This document shows, in pieces, positions 10,597 through 21,634 of a DNA stretch of 64,000 nucleotides; the first letter of the stretch is position 1, and each line of letters begins with the position of its first letter. This DNA is from Tachypleus tridentatus (taxonomy: Eukaryota > Arthropoda > Merostomata > Xiphosura > Limulidae). The position numbers and the translations under genes are program-made. Under the pieces are notes generated by a model. The model searched no databases. It was given only the letters and a program-made list of their open reading frames with translations, and was not told the DNA's origin. The stretch spans positions 69,728,326-69,792,325 of the forward strand of contig NC_134830.1 of assembly GCF_004210375.1 (NCBI RefSeq), read 5' to 3'.

Positions 10597-11884
10597 CTGG
10601 CAATCATTTAGACCTTATATCTGGTCAGAAACTTTTAGATACGGCATACAGATGCACAGCAGAACATCTGTCACAGTATTACAGTTAATTACACATATAC
10701 AGAAACCACAACACATTACTGATATTAACAAAATACTTCATATTACTTATCATACTTCGATTATTGGCCTTAAAAAACATTACCGAGGTGGACAGTGTCA
10801 CCATCACCAATAACACTGTCTGACCTTATGGACAAACTTTGGGACAGAACATGTTTAAAATGGTGCCGTCGTTGTAAGTCGTAACGACGGCGAGAAAGTA
10901 AAATGTGGCTTATTGTGATCTGAGTGTTACACAAACTACACACTGGTGCATCAGTTCCAGATAAAAGAAAACGATGAGTTAAAAACTGTGACCAATGCAT
11001 TGTTCAGTTTGGCCATCTTGCTTCCGTAAGGATCGGAAAAAGTTGTTCTAAGTCTAATATATGGTTTTATTTGGAAAAGCTTGTTTTCGCGTTGCTCACT
11101 CCAAGTCGACTGCCAGCTGGCACGGAGCCAAGCTTTGAAATGAGGACCATAGCCCATGTGTAGAACAGACACAGATAGTGCCAGAGCAGATATTCTGAGC
11201 TGCGGTGTCGGCGAGCTCGTTCCCGTGAATACCAACGTGGCCTGCTATCCAGAAAAATTGGATAAAAGCAGATGTTAAAGAGAAATGGGCTAGTCAGATT
11301 TGAATATCGGGGAGAACAGGGTGTGAACCAACATGAAGCAATTCCAGCTAGAGAAATAAGTGAGTCAGTATAAATAGTGCAGTTTGAGTACTGCTTAGCT
11401 TCTATGTCAGGGGTGTGCAACAGGCGGCCCGCGGGCCACAACCCGGCCCGCCAAGCCATTTAGTGTGGCCCTAGTTGTTGTAATCTAACCATGTGGCCTG
11501 ATCTGTAATCCAACGCAAATGGAATATTTTTAAAAGCATCGATCCTACGGGATTCCCAGGCTTCGACTCGACAAACTTCTAAAATTATCTTTGCTAGAGA
11601 GGAGCAAGCCGAATTCGATTGGTCGGCCTCCTTAGGGCATGAATAGGTGACGTGCACTAGCACTATTGTCTACGACTCAACGTCATGTCCTGAACCTCGC
11701 CTTCGCCCGCTGGCGACAATTTTCCCTAACCTCTGCTGTCCGTCATTCATTATTGGTGAAAATTTTATTACCTTTTACAGTTACTACAAGAGATTGAAGG
11801 TAAATTGATTATTATTTAGCATATTGTTGTGACTTTACTGAATTTATTAAAATTTTTGCTTTCAGATGCATCTGATTCTATGTA

Positions 11885-12335
11885 CAGTGTGACCTTGTTA
11901 TTCGCGGGGGTTACGTTCTTTACCCTCCCGCGAATAGCGAAAACCGCGAATATTGGATGCAGTTTTAAAACGTATATGTATGCGATTATATACTATATGA
12001 AATGCTTCCCAAACACTAATGATACTTATACTCATTGATGCAGTAATAATGTAGCAATATTGCATACTGTTGTGTATTTCACTAAATTGTACCGTGCGTT
12101 ACCGGGCTGTGCTTTGCCGTTTGCGTTGTTGGGGAAGCTGAGGCAGTCAGCCAATAGCAGTCCAATCTTGTTTGGTGAAGACGACAATTGATAAAACGGC
12201 TTGATTGAGTAAATACAACAGAAATCTCCTCGAAAAGCCCTTTCAGTCTCTGTGACCTACAAAACGCAGTTCGCGCATAACCCGCGAATATGCGGGGCCG
12301 CGAATGGCGAACCGCGAATAGGCGAGGTCACACTG
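11885..12335. mobile_element. pogo/Tigger-like MITE nested in the hAT
   Basis: The ends are CAGTGTGACCTTGTTATTCG (from 11885) and, read inward from 12335 on the - strand, CAGTGTGACCTCGCCTATTC. Both are typical pogo/Tigger-type termini. A TA duplication flanks it (11883-11884 and 12336-12337). The 451 bp hold no coding frame. GC-rich CGCGAA motifs recur near both ends, extending the inverted repeat. Confidence 0.9.
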
Positions 12336-12505
12336 TATTTTGCTATTCTCAATTAATTTAAGTACCGGAAGGCTATGATCGGGATGCCAATTTAGAAACA
12401 TGTGTTTCTGTCCATAAGAGGTTCCATGTGTAAATAAATTCTATGTTTTTTCTACTTTGCTATTTTCGTGAGAATAATTTTTGTTTTGATTTCAGGGCTA
12501 GTAAA

Positions 12506-14295
12506 ATGTCAGCAGTTAAGAAACGAAAAATTGATGATGAGGGAAGGTTATTCAACAGTGAATGGTGCACAAAATATCTTGTTGTCCCACATAATCAAGG
12601 TGTTGTCTGCCTCGTCTGTCAAACTACAATTGCAGTCATGAAAGAGTACAATATTAAGCGACATTACGCAACTAAGCACTCCTCCCAGTTTGATGAAATT
12701 GTTGGTCAGGCACGAAAGGACAAAATTGAACATTTAAAACATCCATTGAAAAGCAACAAGGTGTTTTTACCACTTTCAAGAAAAATTCAGAACTGGTGAC
12801 AAAACTGAGTTTTAAGCTTTGTGAATGTATGGCAGAAAAGGGAAAGCCTTTCAGTGATGGAGAATTTATTAAAATTGTTTAACAATATTCACAGAATATG
12901 CATGTCCAGAGAAAAAATATTTAGTGGAGCAAACTAGCCTTTCCCGCTTTACTGTCTCACGCAGGACAAAAGATCTTTCAGAGGACATCAAAGAAACTTT
13001 GAAAGAGAGATTGAATTCGTGTGAAGCTTTCAGTCTGGCTTTGGATGAAAGCACTGATATCAATGACACATCCCAACTTGTCATTTTCATCAGAGCTGTT
13101 ACTGCAGGCTTTGATGTTTTCGAAGAGTTTTTATATATGGCAAGCCTTTCCTCCACAACCACAGGACAGGATATTTGTGAACAAGTGCTTAAGGTTGTAG
13201 AAAAGTTTGAACTGAATCCTTATAAATTATGTGGTGTTACAACAGATGGTGCTCCTTCCATGACAGGTAGGACAAATGGATTCACCAAGAAATTTCTAAC
13301 TGCAATTGGAGCACAAGACGTAGTTGTAAGCCATTGCATTATTCACCAAGAGAGCTTGTGCACCAAAGTTCTGGATTTTGCAGAAGTCATGAAAATGTCG
13401 TCCAATGCGTAAATTATATTCGAACACGAGGATTAAATCATCGACAATTTAAAACTTTTTAGATGAGCTGGACAGTGAGTATTCAGATGTTTTGTACTTC
13501 TCTGCTGTACGTTGGCTTAGTAGAGCTGCTACTTTGAAGAGATTCTGGAATCTGCGAGAGGAGATTAAGTTCTTCATGGAGAGCAAACGTCAGAATGTGG
13601 ACTTCTTGAGCAATGAGAACTGGCTGAATGACTTAGCATTCCTCACAGACATTACACAGCATCTGTCTGATTTAAACTTAAAACTACAAGGGAAAAGTCA
13701 ACTTGTGGATAAGTTGTTTGAGCATATTTGTGCTTTTGAGAAGAAATTGGAACTTTTCCAGGTTCAGTTGAGAAGAGCCATATTGACCCATTTTACATGT
13801 CTTGCAACCAGGAAACTGGAATTTCCTAATATGGATTGCACCAAATATGGAACCAGTGTACAAAAGCTGCGTGATGAGTTTGCAAACAGATTTCCAGATT
13901 TCAGACAAACTGAAATTAGATTGAAATTTTTCGCTCAACCTTTTGATTTGGCAGTGGAAGACAGTCCTGATGATTGCCAAATGGAACTCATTGAACTGCA
14001 GGCTGACATGGACACTAAAAGGAAATTCTCTGAAAACAGTTTGCTAGACTTTTACAAACTCTGTGTACGTGAAAAGTTTCCCAATTTGTCCCGTCATGCA
14101 CAAAGAATTGCCTCCCTTTTTGGTAGCACCTACTGCTGTGAGCAATTTTTCTCCAAAATGAAGCTCATCAAAACCAAATGTAGAAGTCAGCTGACTGATG
14201 AACATTTGACCAGTCAGTTAAGAGTGGCAACCACTTCTGTCAAAGCTGATATTGACAAGCTCTGCAAGGACTCTAAATTTCAAGTGTCGCACTAA
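12506..14295 (+). pseudogene. hAT transposase, BED finger plus hAT C-terminal, lightly broken
   Basis: The start is MSAVKKRKIDDEGR, just after a TTTCAG acceptor. A BED-type finger follows (CLVCQTTIAVMKEYNIKRHYATKH). 12924-13412 has the catalytic-core motifs LALDESTDINDTSQL and GVTTDGAPSMTG and a CIIHQESL block. 13492-14295 has WLSRAATLKRFW and the C-terminal dimerisation region (FGSTYCCEQFFSKMKLIK, RSQLTDEHL) and ends at TAA. Only two or three breaks, near 12797 and 13410, interrupt an otherwise well-kept gene of about 590 codons, so it was lost rather recently. It resembles GTF2IRD2-repeat-domain-type hAT proteins. The break positions come from reading frames, and I have not restored the frame. 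Confidence 0.85.
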
Positions 14296-14499
14296 AATGA
14301 TCACTCATGCAAAAATATAAAATATTATTGCTTGCATTTTGAGATTTTTTTAAAAATTTATTGTGCATGTACACGAATAAGCTTGTTTTTTAAGTGATGA
14401 AGTTGGTTATATGGCCCACCGACGAAAAATGTTGCACACCCCTGTTCTATGTGATCCAAGACAAGAGAAATGACGTTCAGTTCAGCAGTAAACACAGAA

Positions 14500-17084
14500 G
14501 CTGTAGAGGTGATTCTGCATACAACCACCTAACCACAACAAACCATGGCAAAGCCCACACAGTCATCTGATTTTGAACCATCTGTATGAATAGGAATGGA
14601 AGGATGGTTCGAAAGACGTTCAGCAAATAGCAGACAGTATTTCCAATCAGGAGTGTCTACTTTTCTCAGATGACTTAAAGATAGGTCATAATTGAGGACT
14701 GTAAGAAGCCATGGTGGGATGGGCTGACCAGTCGATACAGCAATGTTATCCAAGGACAGACCCAATTCATCCAACTGAGCCTGGATATGGAAGGCCAAAA
14801 GGAGCAATGGCAGACCGTTTGTTCTGACAAAGTATGGCCCACTGAGGAAGGAAAACACAGCCCCAGGTGGGATGCTCTGATAAGGAACGAAGTTTTGGAG
14901 CATATAGTAAAAAACAGTTGCAAACGGCAGAGATACAAAGAAGGTTCGTGAGACTGTATGCATGAGCTCTGAACTGGGGAAGTGCAGAAAGCTTCAGTGC
15001 AGAGCCAAAGTCCTTGATGATGAATAGGGTCCAGCATCTTTAAGGCCATAGACCAGTGATCCATAGTCGAGTTTCGATCGAATAAGAGCACGATATATCT
15101 TTATCATAAAATGTCGAATCGCTCCCCAAGTAGTGGAAGAAAGGACAAGGAGGATGTTCAGTTCTCTTACACATTTGACCCGTAGTTGCTTGTGTAGAGT
15201 AAAGGTCAGCTTACGATCAAAGATAAACCCCAAGAACTTTGTCTCATGAGCCACAGGCTGCACAAATTCATTAATACAGTGTTCAGGATCAGGGTGAATA
15301 CCCCGTTGGCAGCAAAAGTGCATGCAAACGGTTTTAGAAAGAGAGAAGTTAAAACCGTTTGCTGTGGTCCACTTTAGTAAACGATTGAGGGCAGTCTGTA
15401 GTTGCTGCTCAATATACCTCATGTTCGACGACTAACATGAGATGTGAAAGTCGTCAACATAGAGTCCATTTGCAACAGTAAGAGGGAGTTGTTCAGTGAT
15501 GGCATTAATCTTTATACTGAAAAGTGTGATACTCAAAACACAACCCTGAGGGATTCTAGTGTTCCTGTAGAAAAGAACGGGAAAGTGTCGAACCCACATG
15601 AACTTGGAATCTCCTGTCCTTTAAAAAATTTGTAATAAAAATGGACAAATGGCCACGTAACCCGTGTATATGGAGGTTTTGCAAAATGCCATATCTCCAT
15701 GTTCTATCATTAGTCTTCTCAATGTCAAAAAATATTGATACAAGATGTTGTTGTTTGAGAAAGGCTTCTCTGATTGACGTTTCAAGTCGAATCAGGTGGC
15801 CCATGGTGGAGTATTGTCGTCAGAACCCACATTGGGTGGGTAAAAGGAGGTTGTTTGATTCGAGGAACCAAACAAGACGAGCATTAATCATACTCTCTAA
15901 GGTCTTACAGCAATTGGACAGTAGTTTGAAGGAATATTGAGATCCTTCCCAGGCTTAGAGAAAGGTAAAACAATAGCCTGGTGCCAGGCATCAGTAAAAA
16001 CATTCTCCTGCTAGATCCGGTTAGAAACAATCAGTAGAATAGCAAGAAAAGTAGGAGATAGATGGCGCAGAATTTCATAGTGTACATCATCAGGCCCAAC
16101 CAATGTACTGCCAGACCACTGAAGGACCAGTTTGAGTTCCACCAGTGTAAAGGGACGATTATAGTCATAGAAACAATCAGCTCGAACAGAAAGAGGTGAT
16201 TGCTCTGCCCAAGTCTTGATGGCCAAAAAGGTGGAAGAAGAAGCAGAAGTGCTAGATACCCGGCAAAAGCTTTCACCTTGAATATCGGCGATGCTCCGGG
16301 TATCAGTTACTTCCTGGCCATCAGAAAGCAAGATCGAGAGAAGGACAGAATTATAGTGCCCACTGACCTTTCTAATCTTGTCCCATATGACTTTGTAACT
16401 GGTGGTAGAAGATATGCTGGTTGTGAACTTCATCCAAGATTCTTTCTGGCTTTGACGTCTTTCCCACCAAACATGTACATAGGCCTGCTGGAAAGCAATG
16501 TGGTTCGAGAGTGTGAGATATCTCCAGAAAGTATCCCAGGCCCATTTTTGAGCCTTCTGTGCCATGTGGCAGGCAGGATTCCACCACGGACGAGAATATC
16601 GTGGAAAACGTATCGAGGTTTTAGGAATACATTGAGCAGCTGCTTGTATTATACAGTCAGTTACTGCTGCTATACAGTCGTTTGTTGATGGATTACAGAT
16701 GATGGCAGGATCAAGTTCTGCAAGAGCAGTGAAAGAGGACCAGTTTGCTTGATGCAGCTTTCACTGGGGCACTCGGGTCGGGTGGCATCTGCCACGGCCA
16801 GTCTCTTTCAAAATATTGAGAAAATGATAACTGCTTCGTGGATTATTGTCAACCCTCCATGAAAAATGAGAGAATAATGAAGGGGAGCAAATTGAAAAAT
16901 CAATAGTAGTAAAGGACTGACTTGGTGCGTGAAAATAAGTATAAGAACCAGTATTGAAAAGAGAAAGGTTGTGATCAGAGAGCATACGCTCTAAAGAGGT
17001 AAACTGAAAGAACAGAACTTTCCCTACGAGGTCCCTCTCACCATGTACAGAAATCCACACCGAGGGTACAAAAACCATATGCAA
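14500..17084 (-). pseudogene. Endonuclease/reverse transcriptase part of the non-LTR element
   Basis: This is the coding part of the element right of the hAT insertion. In order: EN tail, RT fingers and palm, YVDD, thumb, and the first RNase H block. Consecutive blocks lie in different frames (for example 16565-16011, 15804-15556, 15422-14994, 14963-14529), so several indels have broken it. The palm block has FDIEKTNDRTW, where the family usually has a Tyr-Asp pair after Lys-Ala. The coding strand is opposite to the hAT gene inserted in it. Confidence 0.75.
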
Positions 17085-17642
17085 TCACACAGACTTATGT
17101 AATGCACGGTTTATAAAACAGCCATTGTGCAGGCTTCCTTGAAACACCAGACATAACCAGCAACAAAATTAAGATATTGAAAAATGTAATAATACAACCT
17201 AAAGAGAGAACTTAGTCGTCTCTGGTGGTAGTAGTCGAAAATAAAGAGCTGCAAAATTTTTTGGACTATAAATGGATAAGTGTGGCGTTTTCTTTCCACT
17301 CATTAATTTCTTGCCCTGTTGGTTTACTACACTAAATTTGATTTCTGGATGTTGGCAACTTGAGTTAGTGCCAAAATTAGTTTCGAGACTGTTTTCAACA
17401 CTCGAGAGGGATAACCAAAATTCTTCATTGTGTTAAGTCTGTGTAATGCACCTACCACTTTTGAGAAGCTAAAGACTGACATGGTACAGATGCTTCGTCC
17501 ATAGGGATGACACAGCTGTCTTTGGTCACATGTCTCAGCTGAGAGCCTAAGAATGATATTCGAGTGCATTAAGATATAGGTTTGAAACTGAAACCAGGTA
17601 GGTGTGGTTTTATGTGCATGGAAGTACACTTTCTCAGTCACA

Positions 17643-17683
17643 TAACGAGTCGAACGCCCTAACCCACCTGGCCATGCCGGGCC
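17643..17683 (-). repeat. SINE head fragment
   Basis: Only the first 41 bases of the tRNA-like head remain (GGCCCGGCATGGCCAGGTGG on the - strand, through CGTTATG). Confidence 0.75.
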
Positions 17684-17700
17684 TACTTTCTGAACGAGCA

Positions 17701-20700
17701 CCGATATTCCGTCTTATAATGAACGTTTGTCTGTAATAACTTGAACAAACACGAAATATTGCTTGTAAGTCAGGCCTTTGTTGTTGTGTCGCTAAGAAAT
17801 AAACTGCCGAATAGACTGTTTTATATATAACAGCCTCTCTAAACTACTTTTAAAAATTGTTCTCCAGCACAAGAGATTAATAGAATAAACAAGATATGCT
17901 AAAGTCTTGTTTCCAGTCATTTTTTTGCTCTAATGTAACAAGATTTTCACGATCTCTAGATGGCAGCACCAACAGGAATATCATGACGATTCTAGCTGCG
18001 ATGTTATAACAACGGAAGTAAATTCGTTATTATTGTGATCCTACTACAGATGGGCGTATATTTTACAGTTGACTACATAAAATGTAATCTAGACAGATGT
18101 CCATACTAAAGTAAGCCATTTATAGTGTTTTTTTTTCACGATTACTTTTTTTTTTTTTTTATAACATTGTTCAAGTTATTCTAACTCTCGAGGTAGTGCC
18201 TCGTGACTAATACAAGCATCAGTTGACAGGGAAACCAAAGTAGCTTCCAAATAGTAATAGCAAACAGTGCTAGTATGCGTTGGCTAATGCGTATGTGATA
18301 ATGGGTTTGGATGTGCAGGTTGCAAGTAGAGTGCCCTAGATAACAAGCCATGCCTGGTCAAAGTGCAAAAACATGAATATAATTTCTGTTATGTATTTAA
18401 ACTAGTTTGTCTACAATTGTACATAAATGTTACATACACATAAGAGTAGCAGAGTATAAACTACCTCAATACTTTAAACCATAACTTTTATTAGCCTGAA
18501 ATATTAAGACGTAATACATCCTATAAAAAATCACAGTGGAGGCGATTACAAATAATTCCCCTTCCCTTCCGGTGATAAATCTGAAGACTTGTGTTAAAAA
18601 CTGGATTGTGATACCTGCCTATCACTGCACAGATAGCCCAATGCAGTTTTGCATTTAAACAATTCCAGAGATAAGAATCCCACATAACAGACGTATTGAG
18701 AAAAAGTATCCAGACAAAATCTGTCCAATGAAGAAACTGAAGTTATTTAATATTCAATTTGTTGTAGTGTTTTTATACTTATTTTGTAACTTTTTGTAAT
18801 TTTTTACAACTTGTTCGTATTTTAACATTACTGCCTTTATGATTTTACTCATTTGATATTTTGTACTTTTTTTTTGAAGAACTTGTCTTTATGCAAGTGT
18901 CATTGCATTTGAGAATTTCTAGTTCTCTCCAAATTTGATTTGCTTTTTTTTCACACTAAACGTATGGAAAATATTTGATAGAAAAACCTACACAACTTTC
19001 TTTTTTTTAATTTGGTACACTGATATCCCTTTGTAGTCTAGAATTAAGAATCTCGTTTGGTATAAATATAAACCCCATGTGCAAAATTATTCAACAAAAA
19101 TCGCTCAAATTTAGTGATTTTTTTAAAGCATGCCTCCACAGTCACGAAAACAAGTGGTTAACTTTTTTTTTATTGAAGCTTCATCTAAAAGTGGACGTTT
19201 TAAGTTTGTCATTCGCATCAAAGAGCAGTAAAATTATACGGCGAAATAGCATGCAAAGTATTAAGCCAAGCAAACTAGATTAGCAATTTCTAGCTCAAGT
19301 TTGCGAATCGATGTTTATTATTATTATTATTATTATTTATTGCCAGTTTTGTCAGCACAAATTTACTAAATTTGATCAAAGAACATTTAACTGAATAGAC
19401 TGATCGCGCTTGACATGGTTGTACTGATTGCACGACGTGAGTGACCTTAGTATAAAGAAGCTGTTAACAAACTCAGAGGAAAACTACCGCCATATATTTT
19501 AAAAGCTGGTTAGTTCTGTAAAGTATACGTCTGTTCAGCATAATATTGGTTACTGGTATCACTTTCTGCTTTATCATGTGTACTATACACCTCAGACGCT
19601 AAAATAAAGTTCGGAAAAGTAGTGTGCGACTTAAAATGAAATAAAATTTGGCGGCTGAAATGGTAATTTTACTCGTAGAATTTTACAGCAAATATTCATT
19701 TATTAGTTAATTGGGCTGCATATTTTGTTTTACCCACCATCAGGCTCCAAATTATACCAAAAATGCAGCCTAGTTAACTAATGAATGTATATTTACTGTA
19801 AAATTACTATCAATGTATCTACCAATTTCAACTTCATTCCTTTGAGTGGCATTGCTCGTATTCTCTTTTCACAGCTAATAGTTTTTGTTTTTTTTAAAAA
19901 AAAAAGATTCTGGTGTACCGCACCGATTTGTTGAACTTTCTGCCTAAGAAAAAGTTTTTTTGTTTTTTGTGGAAATTCCTCTATGTAACAGTTACATGGT
20001 TTTAGAAAATTATACTTCTTTCCTTTTATTGTTCATGTTCGATTATCAGTTGATCTAAACACCACAAATGGATATTAATACTTGTACATTTAATAGAAAG
20101 TAATTACCTTACGCTAAAACTACCGTTTCAATTTAATTAACGAGCACCTTTCGACTCTTTATTGCTAAAATTATCTCTGTATAAAAAATACCAGTGTGCG
20201 CGAAACATCTTTACAATCAAATAGATGGCGCCACGATAGGCTAAGAACTTCATTTTCTTTTTTAAAGTCAACAAAAATTCAAGAATTTTTAATGAAATGT
20301 TAAACATTTACGAGCTTGTCCTGACCATTCAATTCTTTGCCTTTAGCTCTTATAACTAATATATCGCCGTTCTTTTGGTAAGGTCAAATAAACTTAAAGC
20401 AGATTTGAACACGCCAAAACATACATGTCCAAATTCTGAAATATCGCTTGCTTATAATGACAACAGTTTGTAAAATATTAGAATATTAGGTAATTCACAG
20501 CACCTGTAACAAGACAATCACAACTAGAAAAAAATAAAATCATGTTGACAAAAAAGACCAATTTTATCAAGTTATACTTAAATCAGCCATTTTCTTTACC
20601 AACCCTCAGAAGTGATAAAATGGAACAAAATTTTTGCCAATAATAACCTTTCAAGTAAATACACAAAAAGCATTCTTGGGATATTTTAAGATATAAAATG

Positions 20701-21400
20701 TTTATTAAGCTCTGGAATGTTTGTCTTATCTTTTGCAAGGCTTAAAAAGTCTTATATTTTTTTTCACCAAAAGTAAGAATGAAGTCATTTTATACTTTCC
20801 AGGAAACAAGGTACCAAATCAAACGTTTGTAATAACAATGAACTTGCGTTTCTTTATTTAATGGAAAGTGTACTATATCGATCGCCAATTTTAGCTTTCA
20901 TTCAATATACAACCGGTTATGCAAAGGTTTCTTATGCAAAATGAAATTTAAAGACAAATTTAATTTCTTTCAGCGATGAAAAATATAATTCACAACTAAA
21001 AAAACATGAAACAGATTTATACGTTTTGTTTTTATTTATATACTACCTGGTTTAATACATGGGCAATATCTTCTATAATTCTTTGAAAGAAAGCCATGTG
21101 AAAATTTATCAATCGAAGTAGTCAATTTCCTTGCGTTTACCTATGGAATCTTCTCCACTGTTACTTAGCGTTTTTTATTTATAGTTTAAAAAAGTCACCC
21201 ATTAAAGAAAGTTCCCATTATTTAAGTAGAATCAGACTGTTCAATACTTGTAAAACCAATCTGTGATATTCTAGATGCAAATCAACTCACTCCTGAGTAA
21301 AAAAAATAGCGCAAGTCTCACAATCTGTTAAAAACTGATGTTAAAGAAAATACATATTTCATTATGACACACTGGAGCATTTCCAATACAGTCACTCATG
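17701..21400. other. Intergenic stretch without recognised gene
   Basis: AT-rich DNA with poly-T runs. It holds a worn SINE-head remnant near 18320-18360, a (TTA)n microsatellite at about 19313-19340 and the large inverted repeat at 19656-19830. No supported exon was seen on either strand. Confidence 0.45.
19656..19830. repeat. Imperfect 175-bp palindrome (MITE-like)
   Basis: Arm 19656-19727 pairs with the reverse complement of 19759-19830. The best block is ATTTTACAG[C/T]AAATAT then CATT[T/C]ATTAGTTAA and GGCTGCAT, with about 31 bases between the arms. No coding potential. It looks like a small foldback element, and the family is unknown. Confidence 0.7.
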
Positions 21401-21422
21401 TGCATCACTCATTATTAAAATT

Positions 21423-21428
21423 TTTATT
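21423..21428 (-). terminator. sqd: Poly(A) signal of the squid-like gene
   Basis: AATAAA on the - strand, 124 nt after the stop codon, within TGCTTAATAAAAATTTT. A cleavage site about 15-25 nt further (near 21405) would give a short 3'UTR. Other AATAAA motifs farther down could give longer forms. Confidence 0.6.
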
Positions 21429-21551
21429 AAGCACAATCTATGTACATCAGGAGAGAAGCATGCACAAAGATGAAGTTCACATGAAACTATGATGCCAAAA
21501 TAAGAAAGATCCTGTGGCGTAAAGAAACTTCATTATAAAAGAAAAAAAAAT

Positions 21552-21634
21552 CTATCGGTATGGGTGATAGGTGGTAGCAGTTGTACCCCCTCGTCCAGTG
21601 CCCCTTGTCTTTCCATAGCCACTGGCCTGTTGAC
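21552..21634 (-). CDS. sqd: squid-like gene, exon 7 (C-terminus and stop)
   Basis: 83 coding nt after GTTACAG|. Encodes [18 protein letters not shown] and ends TYHPYR-TAG. The short basic, aromatic end recalls the KPY end of hnRNP AB/D and may serve as a nuclear import signal, which is inference. Confidence 0.9.

Larger units (their letters stand above)
11408..14444 (+). mobile_element. Complete hAT transposon (GTF2IRD2/ZBED-like group)
   Basis: Terminal inverted repeats CAGGGGTGTGCAAC (11408) and GTTGCACACCCCTG (ending 14444) match exactly over 14 bases. They are flanked by a perfect 8-bp target duplication TTCTATGT (11400-11407 and 14445-14452), the hallmark length for hAT. The element is 3037 bp and contains one transposase gene on the + strand (12506-14295) and a nested MITE at 11885-12335. 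It landed in the RNase H region of a LINE on the opposite strand. Confidence 0.95.
9697..17100 (-). mobile_element. Non-LTR retrotransposon with endonuclease, RT and RNase H, broken and interrupted
   Basis: Reads right to left. The endonuclease C-terminus is at 17084-16761 (SDHNLSLF, TTIDFSICSPSLFSHFSW). RT runs from about 16565 to 15000 (GPDDVHYEILRHLS; FDIEKTNDRTW; catalytic YVDD at 15461-15450). RNase H follows (IHTDGSKSDD near 14575, continuing after the hAT at 11407 with IYTDSLISL, then GHVGIHGNELAD near 11230). A CxxC-type tail (PVCSLCNTQITISHILL, near 10920) comes next. The 3'UTR ends in a CCATAAAACACCAAATC-type tail near 9700. Having RNase H suggests an I- or Jockey-related clade. There are stops and frameshifts, including TAG shortly after YVDD. 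It is 5'-truncated near 17100. A SINE (10316-10596) and a hAT (11408-14444) interrupt it. Confidence 0.85.

Noticed and set aside
10416-10607. 63-codon ORF at 10.4-10.6 kb
   Set aside because: Lies wholly inside the SINE; not a gene.
16200-16688. 162-codon + strand ORF
   Set aside because: Antisense shadow of the LINE RT region.
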